From Selenomonadales bacterium (GTDB lineage: Bacteria; Bacillota; Negativicutes; Sporomusales; UBA7701): a DNA stretch of 64,000 nucleotides. The notes under the pieces were generated by a model. The model saw only the letters and a list, made by a program, of their open reading frames with translations, was not told where the DNA came from and did no database searches. How positions within the stretch are numbered: position 1 is the first letter of the stretch; every line of letters begins with the position of its first letter. Shown in pieces: positions 23,252-33,700 of this stretch. Location: assembly GCA_029976065.1 (NCBI GenBank), contig JARKNV010000043.1, forward strand, positions 62,001 to 126,000, written 5' to 3'. Made by a program: the position numbers and the translations under genes.

Positions 23252-25732
23252 TTATCCTCCGGCGGCGCTGTTTTGCTGTTTTAATGAGGTATTTTTGAAA
23301 TATACACTGAATGTCGTTCCTTGCGATGAGGTCTTGACATCAATCTTCGCGCCGTGCCGCTCGGCGATTCGGTAGCAGACCGCCAATCCAAGCCCGGTGC
23401 CATTCTCCTTGGTGGTCAGGAAAGGCGTGCCCAGCTTATTGAGTACTTCCCGCGATATGCCCTTGCCAGTATCGCGAACGCTCAGGACTACTTCGTCCTC
23501 CGTGGCGCGGGTGGCTACTGTTACCTTGCCGCCGGGCTCCATAGCCTGGAAGGCATTGTTGGTCAGGTTTAGGATCAACTGACGGATTTCCTTTTCATCC
23601 ATGAGGAAATCAGGAATTTCCCCCATATCGGTCTTCAAATCGTGGCCGGTGCGGAGGGCTTCGGCCTGCAGCAGCGGCACCAGCGCGCCCACCACGTCGT
23701 TGACGTTGCCTCTACGCATATCGGTCGCTTTGTTTTTGGCCAGCGACAAGAAATCGCTGATGATGGCGTTGGCCCGGTCGAGTTCCTCGATCATGGTATT
23801 GAAGTGTTCGCGATAGGAGACGCTCTCGTCCTTACGCTGGAACAGTTGCAGGTAGCCGCGTACAGTAGTCAGAGGATTTCGTACCTCGTGCCCGATGGCG
23901 GCGGCCATCTCGCCGACAGTATTCAGCCGGTCGAGTCGCAGCAGTTCCGCCTCCTTCGCTTGTATTGCCTGATATGCCTCGATGATATCCGCCGCCTGGA
24001 CGGCCAATAAGTCAATGTAGCTCAGTTCCAGTTCGTTTTTCTGGATGGTTTTACGGAAGTGGGTATTCAGCATGCCAACCAGGTGTCCATTTCTGGTAAC
24101 AAGCGGGGTGGACTGACACGCCCTCGCCCCTGCGGCAAGCATAACATCGAGGGAAGATGTGTCGACGAAAATCGGGCTTTCGGTGACGTCTTCGACGATT
24201 GTCCGCTGCCGAAGGGTTAATGCCTCGCCGCACGACGCTCCACGCCCGTCATGTACGTTGCTGAAGAATTCGAGGAAGTCTCCTCCGAAGCCCCGATGAA
24301 CTGTTATCTTCAGCGAATTGTCTTTGCGGTCTAACAATTGGATATTGCCCATGTCGGCACCTGACAGACTTATAGCCATACCAAGTACTTCTTCCAATAC
24401 TTCGTTCAGGTTGTTTTGGCTGACCTGGCGCATACTGAGTTCGTAAAGGCCCCTTGTGGCAATCAGGTCGCCCTGCCTGTGTCGCTCCAGCTCGCTGGTA
24501 CGCTCCTTGATGGTGTTTTCCTGTGCGGCGATGATTTCCTCTCTCAATTCAGCAGTTTGTTCAGAATCGCGAAGTCTTCGCCGATGAACCATAAGAAGCA
24601 TAGTCAGCACCGCCATAAGCGCAACTGTCAGCGAGCCTACCACAACAATCTCCCATTTATACAGTTGCCATAGCGAAGGCGGTTTGTTTAAAATGACGCT
24701 TCCCGGGGGCAGCTTGGCCTCGGCTATGCGCCAGCGCTGCAGTTCGTTCCAGTCGAATTGGTACTCTGCTATGTTCAGTGTCTCGATTTTGCCCGGCACC
24801 GCCTCCCCCTTGATGATGACCGCGGCCCTGGCGCCGGTCTCGCGGCCCAGGTAGTTCATGTTCAGAACCCAGCCGCCCACCGCGCCATGTTCGTCAACGT
24901 AGGTGGAGTGGCTGGCAAAGACCGGCACGGGCGCTTCGGCAGCGATGGTACGGACGACCCGGGCTGGGCTATAGGGCACATCCGCGGCGTCGCGCACAAA
25001 ATCCACGAACAGAATTGCCGCCGGTCCTTCGATGGACCGGACGCGCTCCCGCAATTGCGCCAGAGTCAGGTCGTTGAGGTAGGTTATATCGAGCCGGCCG
25101 GCGTACGGCGCGAGCTGGTGCGGCAGTTCCTCGCGAATCCTCCGCGCGAGTATTGAGGCCCCGACCACCACGTATAGCTGCCGGACTGACGGCTGTAGGG
25201 TCAGGATTAGCTCGGCGTTCTTCGCCGTGTCCATTGACGGATAACAAGCCGTGAAGTTGGCCGGCAACGAGGCGACGTCGATGTACATCGGCCTGGTATA
25301 GCAGACGAGAACCGGCACCTCGGCGAAGATGCCGCCGCAGTATCTGTGCAGGAAGTCGATAGCGGCGGGACGGGAGAAGGTCACAATGAGGTTTGGTCGG
25401 TTGCTGCCGTATTTTCGTTGAAAGATTTGTGCCAGGGCATTCATGACAACTTCATCGTCCGTGTAGTTCAACAGGTCGACGGACTCATAATAAAACTCGA
25501 CGTTGAGCGAGGTCTCGGCCCGTAGGCGTTCTTTGAAACTATTGGTAAAATCGGAATAGAAGGGGTGATTCATCAATGTTGGGTAGATGATTAGAACCTT
25601 TTTTGTCGGCACCGCCGGCGCGCTATGCCCGAGTCCCAATCCCGCTACGAATACGGCCAGGGCAACGGCGACGGCCAACGAACGCAAAATAGCCCGGTTC
25701 CCGCCATATTTATTGCTATAGGCATCTTGCAC
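23252..25732 (-). CDS. Membrane sensor histidine kinase with periplasmic-binding-like sensor and GAF domain
   Basis: An 826-residue kinase. Order: a signal or anchor segment (about 14-35), an extracytoplasmic domain resembling ABC sugar/tryptophan-type binding proteins (KKVLIIYPTLMNHPFYSDF at about 44-62), a membrane span at about 365-385, a coiled coil (about 390-425), a GAF domain (about 440-580), HisKA with the phosphorylated His in AIGHEVRNPLTT at about 618, and a HATPase domain (NLTNNAFQAM, DTGKGIS, GTGLGLA). It starts at GTG after GGAG. No response regulator gene is adjacent, so it is an orphan sensor; the ligand is unknown. Confidence 0.88.
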   Translation of the reverse strand: MQDAYSNKYGGNRAILRSLAVAVALAVFVAGLGLGHSAPAVPTKKVLIIYPTLMNHPFYSDFTNSFKERLRAETSLNVEFYYESVDLLNYTDDEVVMNALAQIFQRKYGSNRPNLIVTFSRPAAIDFLHRYCGGIFAEVPVLVCYTRPMYIDVASLPANFTACYPSMDTAKNAELILTLQPSVRQLYVVVGASILARRIREELPHQLAPYAGRLDITYLNDLTLAQLRERVRSIEGPAAILFVDFVRDAADVPYSPARVVRTIAAEAPVPVFASHSTYVDEHGAVGGWVLNMNYLGRETGARAAVIIKGEAVPGKIETLNIAEYQFDWNELQRWRIAEAKLPPGSVILNKPPSLWQLYKWEIVVVGSLTVALMAVLTMLLMVHRRRLRDSEQTAELREEIIAAQENTIKERTSELERHRQGDLIATRGLYELSMRQVSQNNLNEVLEEVLGMAISLSGADMGNIQLLDRKDNSLKITVHRGFGGDFLEFFSNVHDGRGASCGEALTLRQRTIVEDVTESPIFVDTSSLDVMLAAGARACQSTPLVTRNGHLVGMLNTHFRKTIQKNELELSYIDLLAVQAADIIEAYQAIQAKEAELLRLDRLNTVGEMAAAIGHEVRNPLTTVRGYLQLFQRKDESVSYREHFNTMIEELDRANAIISDFLSLAKNKATDMRRGNVNDVVGALVPLLQAEALRTGHDLKTDMGEIPDFLMDEKEIRQLILNLTNNAFQAMEPGGKVTVATRATEDEVVLSVRDTGKGISREVLNKLGTPFLTTKENGTGLGLAVCYRIAERHGAKIDVKTSSQGTTFSVYFKNTSLKQQNSAAGG

Positions 25733-26030
25733 CAGTTATCACTCCAATAAATACGCTCCAGGGTATATTAAGACCACCTTCGACAGTTTCCACACTTTCC
25801 CTGCGCAAAGTAATTGCCGTTAAACAATAAACGCCATTGCTGGCGTCGATTATACCTTTTGCTATGACATTCCGAAAAGTATTGCCTACATGATTCCACT
25901 TGGCCGAAAGTGTTATCTTCCTTTTTCGCAAGTGACAGCGTCTTATCTATTTTCGCACTTCGAGCGTTTCCCCGCCGGGCGATCTCAGCCCGTGTTACGA
26001 CCGGCCGCTTATCCTAAAGGTCCTCCATCT

Positions 26031-26360
26031 CGCCATTTACCGCTTATATTCCACGGCATATATCTCGGCATTAACGCCCCGCTTGATAAGTATCCCGGCT
26101 ATCCGATTTATATCAAGCGAATTGAGGATCGCATGGCGCGGCTACTCCGCGTGTCAGACCTCCCGGAAGGACTGACCCCGCACTCCCTGCGACACACCCA
26201 CACCTCTCTGCTGGCCGAAGCTGGAGTCGGTCTTGAGGAAAATTATGAAACGGCTCGGGCACATCGACGACGACACTACCCGCAGGGTATACCTGACGTT
26301 ACCAAGCAAATGAAAAAAGAGGCCGCCAAGAAGTTTGACAACCTCATGGACAACCTCTAA
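26031..26360 (+). pseudogene. Tyrosine recombinase (phage/ICE integrase) C-terminal relic
   Basis: The frame encodes an integrase-like end: YIKRIEDRMARLLR, then LPEGLTPHSLRHTHTSLLAE with the catalytic HxLRHT box. After GVGLEE the sequence slips out of frame. In another frame it reads IMKRLGHIDDDTTRRVYL, then returns to the first frame as VTKQMKKEAAKKFDNLMDNL. Two frameshifts and the missing N-terminal two thirds show decay. A GGCAACAAAATGGCAACA stretch just after it (about 26380-26397) resembles the repeats often found next to such integrases and may be an old attachment site. Confidence 0.75.
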
Positions 26361-26449
26361 TTTTTTATACGATTTTGGGCAACAAAATGGCAACAATTCA
26401 ATTTTGCCAACGGCCGCGCCCGCTTATTACGTGGGACTGTCGGACTTGA

Positions 26450-28099
<1,650 letters not shown>

Positions 28100-28104
28100 T
28101 TATA

Positions 28105-28389
28105 TTACTCAACAATTGCCAGAACGTCGCGCTCACTGAGGATGAGATAATCCTGGCCGTCGATTTTGACTTCGGTGCCAGCGTATTTGGAGAAGATTAC
28201 TTTGTCGCCTTCCTTGACGTCGAGTGCTACGCGCTGGCCGTTGTCAAGCACTTTGCCGGTGCCGACAGCCACGATTTTGCCTTCCTGGGGCTTTTCCTTG
28301 GCGGTGTCGGGAAGAACGATGCCGCTTTTGGTCCTCTCTTCCTTCTCGAGGACTTTGATGACTACCCTGTCGCCTAACGGCTTGATCAT
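28105..28389 (-). CDS. groES: Co-chaperonin GroES
   Basis: A 94-residue lid protein of the GroEL system: [20 protein letters not shown] at the start, the mobile loop ([20 protein letters not shown]) and [20 protein letters not shown]. The ATG at 28389 follows GGAGG by 10 bases; a longer frame upstream runs into the CIRCE element and is rejected. It is the first gene of the groESL operon. Confidence 0.97.
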   Translation of the reverse strand: MIKPLGDRVVIKVLEKEERTKSGIVLPDTAKEKPQEGKIVAVGTGKVLDNGQRVALDVKEGDKVIFSKYAGTEVKIDGQDYLILSERDVLAIVE

Positions 28390-28436
28390 GTGGTAATACC
28401 CTCCTTCTGTATTTGTAGCTGTATGTATTCTTGTTG

Positions 28437-28463
28437 TTAGCACTCACCACCGGCGAGTGCTAA
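28437..28463. promoter_or_regulatory. CIRCE element (HrcA operator)
   Basis: TTAGCACTC (28437-28445), 9 bases, GAGTGCTAA (28455-28463): an exact match to the CIRCE inverted repeat bound by the heat-shock repressor HrcA, 48 bases upstream of groES. hrcA itself is not in the window. The -10/-35 boxes nearby are not clear. Confidence 0.95.
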
Positions 28464-28600
28464 TTCCATAAATTATGATATATAATTCGCCGCGGAAAAT
28501 CAAGAGCAGAAGCGGCTAAAATCGGCACTTTTTACAACATTTTTTGGCCTGTCCGGGGATATCTCTGGTATTTTCTTCGCCCGACGGCAAATTTATGCGC

Positions 28601-28635
28601 GAAAAAACCGGCCGGGTTATTGAACCCTGCCGGTT
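28601..28635 (-). terminator. Terminator of the DUF1405 gene
   Basis: Minus strand AACCGGCAGGGTT and AACCCGGCCGGTT form an imperfect stem overlapping the stop codon, followed by TTTT. On the plus strand the same stem is followed by CTTTTTG. Confidence 0.6.
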
Positions 28636-29213
28636 CTTTTTGTGTTTAGGAGCCAGTATGCCAGCGCGGCAACCGTGGCGGTGAGGACGATGTTTGTCCA
28701 GGCGGCGGCGGCGAATTGGTCGGGCAGCGGTAGCCGGGGATGGGTGAAAAGGATGTAGTCGAAGAAGTCGTTGACGGACAGCCACAGGACGGTGAGGGCC
28801 GCCGGCAGCGCCGCCCGGGGCAATCGCTTCATGTAAACGAGGCCCTGCACGGCCATGCCGCCGTGGCTGAGGTAGAGCATCCAATCCTCAATGCCGGGCT
28901 GACTGCCCTGGGCGAGGAGGTACTGGCTGATGATCACGGTTGTCCAGAGGCCGTATTTGATTACGCCGAGGACGCCCGCCCAGGCGATAACCCGCTGCCA
29001 CGGCCCGAGGCTGTCGAGGCGGCCGACGGCCAGCCACCATATGTATATGGCGAAGAGAGCGGCATGTCCGGGCGAGTCGGGAACGAACAGGAGGAAGTAC
29101 CACGGCGTGGCCAGGAGTTGCTCCCAATACCAGACTACCCCCCAAACGGTGCCGGCGGCGTTGACGGCAACAAGGGCAAGCAGGAACCAGCGCTGGTAGA
29201 AGAGGGCGGTCAT
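28617..29213 (-). CDS. DUF1405 family membrane protein (YpjA-like)
   Basis: A 198-residue integral membrane protein of about six hydrophobic segments, with FLLALVAVNAAGTVWGVVWY at about 10-29, WYFLLFVPDSPGHAALFAIY at about 37-56 and LYLSHGGMAVQGLVYM. The conserved FVPDSP and SHGGM stretches are typical of DUF1405, whose function is not known. The ATG at 29213 overlaps the stop of the acyltransferase gene (ATGA) and follows GAGGG, so the pair is translationally coupled. Confidence 0.8.
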   Translation of the reverse strand: MTALFYQRWFLLALVAVNAAGTVWGVVWYWEQLLATPWYFLLFVPDSPGHAALFAIYIWWLAVGRLDSLGPWQRVIAWAGVLGVIKYGLWTTVIISQYLLAQGSQPGIEDWMLYLSHGGMAVQGLVYMKRLPRAALPAALTVLWLSVNDFFDYILFTHPRLPLPDQFAAAAWTNIVLTATVAALAYWLLNTKRTGRVQ

Positions 29214-29698
29214 TTGGCAGCCCTCAGGTCGCGCGCGGGTACGCCGCCGTAGAAGGAGCGGGGCGGGATGTCCCGGTTGACGAGGGTCATGGCGGAGACG
29301 ACGGCGCCTTCGCCGATGACGACGCCGGGCAATACGGTGCAGTTGGCGCCGATGACAACGTCTTTTTCGATGACGATTTTGCCTTTGCGCCATTCGTCTT
29401 TGAGAAATTCGTGGCCTAGGAGGGTGGTGTTGTAGCCGATAATTACATTTTCGCCGATGTCGATCATTTCGGGGAAAAATACGTCAAGCATGACCATAAG
29501 GCCGACGGAGGCGTTTTTGCCGATTTTGACGCCGAGCAGGCGGTAGAGAAAGTTCTTTACATGGAAGGAGGGGGATATGCGGCCGAGGGAGATAACGGTA
29601 AAGTTCCAGATTACACGGAGAGGGTTAACGGCCTCGGGCCAGAAGCGCAGCGAGTTTTTTCCGGCGACGGGGTGCACTTCATAACGACGTTTCACCAT
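29210..29698 (-). CDS. Left-handed beta-helix (hexapeptide) acyltransferase
   Basis: A 162-residue transferase of the LbH superfamily (maltose/galactoside acetyltransferase-like). The repeats are visible at about residues 55-155 as a hexad pattern of I/V-G spacing (IGKNASVG, IGENVIIG, IEKDVVIGANCTVLPGVVIG, IGEGAVVSA) ending with PARDLRAAK. The catalytic-type His lies in LLGHEFL. The acceptor is unknown. It is coupled to the DUF1405 membrane protein and preceded by the palindromic element. Confidence 0.8.
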   Translation of the reverse strand: MVKRRYEVHPVAGKNSLRFWPEAVNPLRVIWNFTVISLGRISPSFHVKNFLYRLLGVKIGKNASVGLMVMLDVFFPEMIDIGENVIIGYNTTLLGHEFLKDEWRKGKIVIEKDVVIGANCTVLPGVVIGEGAVVSAMTLVNRDIPPRSFYGGVPARDLRAAK

Positions 29699-29728
29699 AA
29701 CAATAACCTCTTTAGGTTTTTAATTGCC

Positions 29729-29852
29729 GATGCCGCTTCAAAAGCCTCAGCTGCAAGGCGCACCGGAAGAGCGCGCCGCGACGCGTACTCGGGACGCACG
29801 CTAGCAAGCGCTCTGAGGAGCAACACAGCAGATGAGCTTTTGAAGCGGCATC
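29729..29852. repeat. Palindromic intercistronic element, copy B
   Basis: The second copy of the element at 5006-5131, between the ANTAR regulator gene and the acyltransferase gene, both on the minus strand. The outer arms (29729-29753 and 29829-29852) are almost perfectly complementary (GATGCCGCTTCAAAAGCCTC with its complement). Inside are AGAGCGC/GCGCTCT and GCGTAC/GCACGC stems. The core from GCAAGGCGCACCGGAAG onward matches copy A base for base except for scattered changes mostly in loops; the distal arm sequence is different from copy A. Confidence 0.75.
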
Positions 29853-29866
29853 CCGGTTTTTACCTC

Positions 29867-30445
29867 TTACTTTTTGGTGGCGGCTTCGACGATCGCTTCC
29901 GCCACCTCTCTGATCGATTTGCGTTTGGACATGCTGTATTGCTGGATGCGGCGGTAGGCTTCGCTTTCGCTTAGATTGTAGGCGTCCATGAGGATGCCCT
30001 TGGCCCGGTCGAGGATTTTGCGCGTTTCAAGCGAGGTCTTGACTTCCTCGAGTTCCCGTTCGAGTTCGGCGAATTCCTGGAACCGGGAGAGAGCGATTTC
30101 GATGGCCGGAAAAAGGTTGGCTTCTTTGACGGGTTTGACGAGGTAGGCCAGGACGCCCGAGTCTTTCGCTTTTTCGACGATTTCCTTCTGGCTGAAGGCG
30201 GTGAGGAGCAGCACGGGAGCGATTTTTTCGTTGGAAATGATTTTGGCGGCCGTGATGCCGTCCATTTCGGGCATTTTAATGTCCATGACGACGAGGTCGG
30301 GTTTGTGCCGGCGGGTGAGTTCGATGGCTTTTACGCCGTCGGCCGCTTCGCCGACGACGGTGTGGCCCGCTTCTTCGAGCAGTTCCTTCAGGTCCATGCG
30401 GATTATCGACTCATTGTCGGCGATCACTATTCTCAGGGGTTGCAT
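29867..30445 (-). CDS. Response regulator with ANTAR RNA-binding domain (PdtaR-like)
   Basis: A 192-residue regulator. An N-terminal receiver domain (IVIADNESIIRMDLKELLEE, phosphoacceptor Asp in LVVMDIKMPEMDG at about 55, Lys in YLVKPVKE) is joined by a helical linker to a C-terminal ANTAR domain (ETRKILDRAKGILMDAYNLS, then EAYRRIQQYSMSKRKSI). ANTAR proteins bind twin RNA hairpins and block terminators. The ATG at 30445 follows GGGAGG, and the gene begins 1 base after the stop of its kinase. Confidence 0.92.
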   Translation of the reverse strand: MQPLRIVIADNESIIRMDLKELLEEAGHTVVGEAADGVKAIELTRRHKPDLVVMDIKMPEMDGITAAKIISNEKIAPVLLLTAFSQKEIVEKAKDSGVLAYLVKPVKEANLFPAIEIALSRFQEFAELERELEEVKTSLETRKILDRAKGILMDAYNLSESEAYRRIQQYSMSKRKSIREVAEAIVEAATKK

Positions 30446-30446
30446 G

Positions 30447-31865
30447 TTATCCTCCCTCCGTACTGGACGGTACGATGATGGTGGCCCTGGTCCCGTTTTT
30501 GGAGTAAAGCCGGAATGTGCCGCCAAGATCATTTTCGACGAGTGTTTTGATGATCTGCAGGCCAAGGCTGTTGGTTTCCTTCTGGCCGAAATCGGGCGGC
30601 AGGCCGATGCCGTTGTCCCAAATGTCGATCTGGTATGCGTTTTTCATGGCGGCGATTTCCACGCCGATTACTCCCTCCCGCCGGCCGACGAAACCGTGCT
30701 CAATGGAGTTTTGAATGAGTTCGTTGATTGCCAGGGCGAGGCTTATCGCCTGGTCGGACGGCAGCACCGTCCGCTGGCCGTTGAAGACCGTCTGGACGTT
30801 GAAGTCGGGCTCGAGCATGTTTTCGATGACGAGGTCGAGAATGTTTTTGGCGACCTCGGAGACGTCGATGAATTCGGCGTCCTGCTGGGAGAGGAACTCA
30901 TGCACGACGGAGATGCTGAGGATGCGATTGACGCTTTCGCGTAGAGCCGCCTTGACTTCGGCGGAGGGGGTGCGGCGCGCCTGCAGTCTGAGAAGGCTGG
31001 CGATGGTCTGGAGGTTGTTTTTCACGCGGTGGTGGATTTCCTGGATGACGGCGGATTTGATGAGCAGTTCTTTTTCTTTTTTCTTGACTTCGGTGACGTC
31101 GGCGACAATGAGTATGGTGCGCACCGTCTGGCCGCCTTGGACGACGGGGATGGCGCGCTGGGCGAGAATGACGCCGCCGATTTCGAGCTCGCTTTCCTGA
31201 GGCTGTCGGGTGCTGGCGGCCTTTACGGCCAAACGGATGTTGACCTGCCGGTCGTAGACGCGACGACCGACGATGCGCCCGACGCCGAAGAGTTTGTAGA
31301 TGCTGGCGGCGGCGGTGTTGGCGTAAACCACCCGCCCGCGGTCATCGAGGATGATGATGCCTTCGCGGACGGAGAGTGGTCGGTAGACGGTGCCGGCGGC
31401 GACGCGGGCCGAGGTGAGGAATTGGTAGGCGGTCTCGATAAGGATGTCGTGGTCGCCGGAAGCTTCGTCGTCGATGCCGTATTCGAAGCTGACGGCGGCG
31501 ACGGTTCGGCCGTCGGCGTCAGCCACGGGAAAGGTCTGCATGGCGAGGACTTCCATGTCCAGGGCCCATTCCCGCTCGCCGCTGATATGCTCCCCGGTGG
31601 TCATGGTGCGCCAGATGAGTGGTTCTTCGGCGGCGCTGACTGTGGTGCCGAGAAGGTTGGGCCGGTATTGGATAAAGCTCGTATGGGGCTTGGCCTGGGC
31701 TATAATGACCAGGAAGCCGGCTTCGCGGGCGCGGGCGTAGACGGTTACCTGGGCATGGGCGACATCAGCGGCGATTTGCAAAGCGTCGGCGATGTTTTCC
31801 AGGGCTTCGATCTGTTCCGCGTCCAAGGCGGCGGTTTTCCGGCAGACGTCGCCGACGATACCCAT
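30447..31865 (-). CDS. Sensor histidine kinase, PdtaS-like (HisKA_2)
   Basis: A 472-residue soluble kinase. The N-terminal part (about 1-150) is the GAF-like H_kinase_N sensor of the PdtaS family (PHTSFIQYRPNLLG, VSFEYGID). A PAS domain (about 165-265) follows. HisKA_2 has the phosphorylated His in IQEIHHRVKNNLQTIASLL at about 285, and a HATPase_c domain follows (NELIQNSIEHGF, DNGIGLPPDFG, LGLQI). No membrane segment is seen, so the signal is intracellular. It forms a two-gene operon with the ANTAR regulator. Confidence 0.9.
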   Translation of the reverse strand: MGIVGDVCRKTAALDAEQIEALENIADALQIAADVAHAQVTVYARAREAGFLVIIAQAKPHTSFIQYRPNLLGTTVSAAEEPLIWRTMTTGEHISGEREWALDMEVLAMQTFPVADADGRTVAAVSFEYGIDDEASGDHDILIETAYQFLTSARVAAGTVYRPLSVREGIIILDDRGRVVYANTAAASIYKLFGVGRIVGRRVYDRQVNIRLAVKAASTRQPQESELEIGGVILAQRAIPVVQGGQTVRTILIVADVTEVKKKEKELLIKSAVIQEIHHRVKNNLQTIASLLRLQARRTPSAEVKAALRESVNRILSISVVHEFLSQQDAEFIDVSEVAKNILDLVIENMLEPDFNVQTVFNGQRTVLPSDQAISLALAINELIQNSIEHGFVGRREGVIGVEIAAMKNAYQIDIWDNGIGLPPDFGQKETNSLGLQIIKTLVENDLGGTFRLYSKNGTRATIIVPSSTEGG

Positions 31866-32140
31866 AGAAACCTCCAGGGGTGTGTATAAGTTTGATAATA
31901 TTCAACCTTAGACGGTAAAATTCCTGTTTTGGCCACTATTTATCGGCAGACGTTTTTCGCCGGCGGCAAGTGACCGGACAGTGGCGGCACGACAAAGCCG
32001 GCCGCGCGGTATGCAGAGCAGCCGGCGAAATTCGTCACCGATGGCGAAATGGGACAGGTCGTTCGACATTTTGAAACATTTCGGTCCGCAATTCGTCATT
32101 TTATTTGTCCGAAAGTTGCGACCGCAGAGTCATCCCGGAG

Positions 32141-32239
32141 TTATCAACATAATTCACAGGGTTATCCACAGAAAACCATGTTGAATTTCGTCATTTTCCT
32201 GCAAAACAGCCACTTTATCCACAATTGTCGGACAATTGT
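32141..32239 (+). promoter_or_regulatory. Cluster of DnaA boxes with adjacent palindrome
   Basis: In the 383-base gap between the kinase gene and tsaD there are two perfect DnaA boxes TTATCCACA (32162-32170 and 32215-32223) and one single-mismatch box TTATCAACA (32141-32149), all in the same orientation. They run into a 9-bp perfect inverted repeat (ACAATTGTC, 1 base, GACAATTGT; 32221-32239). No dnaA, dnaN or other origin gene is nearby. The rest of the gap shows no gene. Confidence 0.6.
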
Positions 32240-32248
32240 TTTTCCACA

Positions 32249-33262
32249 TCAGTAGCGTTTTTTCCCAAGCCTGAGCGAGGGTACGGCATTGAGACCGAGG
32301 CCGGCCCAGTCGCCGGCGAGGTGTTGGTAGTGGGCGCGGCAGGCGATCATGGCGGCGTTGTCGGTGCAGTAGACGAGCGGCGGATAATGGAGGGTCATGC
32401 CGAGCGCGGCGCAACGGCCGGCCAGTTCGACGCGCAGCCTGGAATTGGCGGCGACGCCGCCGGCGAGGACGATGCTGCCGATGCCGGCGGCCTGGGCGGC
32501 ATGCACGGTCTTGTCGACAAGCACGTCAACGACGGCCGCCTGGAAGCTGGCGGCGACGTCGGCCTCATTGACCGCTTCGCCCTTCTGGCGGGCGGCGTTG
32601 AGATAGTTGAGCACCGCGGATTTCAGGCCGCTAAAGCTGAATTCAGGCCCCTGGCCGAGGGCCCGCGGAAAGGCAATGGCGGACGGATCGCCGCCCTGCG
32701 CGAGTTTTTCGATTTCCGGACCGCCGGGGTATGGCAGCCCGAGAACGCGGGCAACCTTGTCGAAGGCTTCGCCGGCGGCGTCGTCGCGGGTCTGGCCGAG
32801 CAGGCGGAAGCTATTGTAGCCGGCGAGCTCGACAAGCGAGGTGTGGCCGCCGGACACGACGAGGGCGATAAGCGGAGGCGCGAGCCGCTCTTCGGCAAGG
32901 AAGTTGGCGAAAACGTGGCCTTCGAGGTGATTGACGCCGATCAGCGGTTTGCCGGCGGCGAATGCCAGGGCCTTGGCGGTCGCGACGCCGACGAGTAGAG
33001 CGCCCACCAGCCCGGGACCATAGGTGACGCCGATGGCGTCGATGTCGGCCAGAACGACGCCGGCGTCGGCAAGCGCCTGGTCGACGACCGGCATGACGTT
33101 TTCGATGTGCTTGCGGGAGGCGATCTCCGGCACGACACCGCCGTAACGCTGGTGCAGATCCACCTGGGAGGATATGATGTTCGACAGGACTGTCCGCCCG
33201 TCGGCGACAACTGCGGCCGATGTTTCGTCGCAGCTTGTCTCCAGGCCGAGTATAAGGGTCAA
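32249..33262 (-). CDS. tsaD: tRNA threonylcarbamoyladenosine biosynthesis protein TsaD
   Basis: Transfers the threonylcarbamoyl group to A37 of ANN-decoding tRNAs (t6A), together with TsaB and TsaE. The 337-residue protein has [16 protein letters not shown] at the N-terminus, the iron-binding HIENVMP and [11 protein letters not shown] (second His motif), VSGGHTSLV and [10 protein letters not shown]. It starts at TTG, with GGAG about 10 bases upstream. Its partners lie just upstream at 33.7-35.3 kb, separated only by a SASP gene on the other strand. Confidence 0.96.
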   Translation of the reverse strand: MTLILGLETSCDETSAAVVADGRTVLSNIISSQVDLHQRYGGVVPEIASRKHIENVMPVVDQALADAGVVLADIDAIGVTYGPGLVGALLVGVATAKALAFAAGKPLIGVNHLEGHVFANFLAEERLAPPLIALVVSGGHTSLVELAGYNSFRLLGQTRDDAAGEAFDKVARVLGLPYPGGPEIEKLAQGGDPSAIAFPRALGQGPEFSFSGLKSAVLNYLNAARQKGEAVNEADVAASFQAAVVDVLVDKTVHAAQAAGIGSIVLAGGVAANSRLRVELAGRCAALGMTLHYPPLVYCTDNAAMIACRAHYQHLAGDWAGLGLNAVPSLRLGKKRY

Positions 33263-33299
33263 AGGCCGACCGCTCCTTTTTTGTAGTAATATTTACAAT

Positions 33300-33328
33300 G
33301 TATCCGTGTCGATTAAAAGCGCACAATA
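33300..33328 (+). promoter_or_regulatory. Sigma-G/F-like promoter of the SASP gene
   Basis: GTATC (33300-33304), 17 bases and CACAATA (33322-33328), near the forespore pattern GnATR-N17/18-CATnnTA, 46 bases upstream of the SASP start codon. Confidence 0.45.
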
Positions 33329-33373
33329 GTATTGGGCATGAAAATAAGATTGCCCGGGAAAGGGGGGAATCAA

Positions 33374-33577
33374 ATGGCACGCTCGAACAGACCCGTTAAT
33401 CCTGCCGCCGAAAACGCTCTCGACCAGATGAAATTCGAAATCGCTTCCGAGCTGGGTATTGCCGAGCGCGTTCGTTCCCAGGGCTGGAACACTATGACCT
33501 CGGCCGACTGCGGCCGCGTTGGCGGTCATATGGTCCGCAAAATGATTGAGCAGTATGAATCGAATAACCTCACCTAA
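33374..33577 (+). CDS. Small acid-soluble spore protein, alpha/beta type
   Basis: A 67-residue DNA-coating protein of the dormant spore that protects against UV and heat. It shows the family features: NPAAENALDQMKFEIASELG with the GPR protease cleavage site FEIASE at about residues 21-26, and the second helix CGRVGGHMVRKMIEQYE (GG-x-MV-KMI). The ATG at 33374 follows GGGGG by about 6 bases. It is a single gene with its own forespore-type promoter and terminator, inserted between tsaD and rimI on the opposite strand. Confidence 0.93.
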   Translation: MARSNRPVNPAAENALDQMKFEIASELGIAERVRSQGWNTMTSADCGRVGGHMVRKMIEQYESNNLT

Positions 33578-33583
33578 GGTTCC

Positions 33584-33610
33584 GGGGGCGGCTACGGCCG
33601 CCCTTTTATA
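33584..33610 (+). terminator. Terminator of the SASP gene
   Basis: GGGCGGC (33586-33592), a 4-base loop, GCCGCCC (33597-33603) and TTTTA, directly after the stop codon. Confidence 0.75.
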
Positions 33611-33673
33611 TTACGGCTCCTGCGCTGTCACATGCGGCAGGGCCGCTTCATATAATATTCAGCAATCACCCTC

Positions 33674-33699
33674 AGCCACGCCGAGTGGCTTTCTTTTTG
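33674..33699 (+). terminator. Second plus-strand terminator before the rimI end
   Basis: AGCCAC, a 5-base loop and GTGGCT, then TTCTTTTT. It ends right at the 3-prime end of the convergent rimI gene and probably backs up the SASP terminator. Confidence 0.55.
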
Positions 33700-33700
33700 C

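Noticed and set aside
23169-23375. 68-codon plus-strand frame at the sensor kinase 3-prime end
   Set aside because: Overlaps the conserved kinase ATP-binding domain in antisense and has no convincing RBS.
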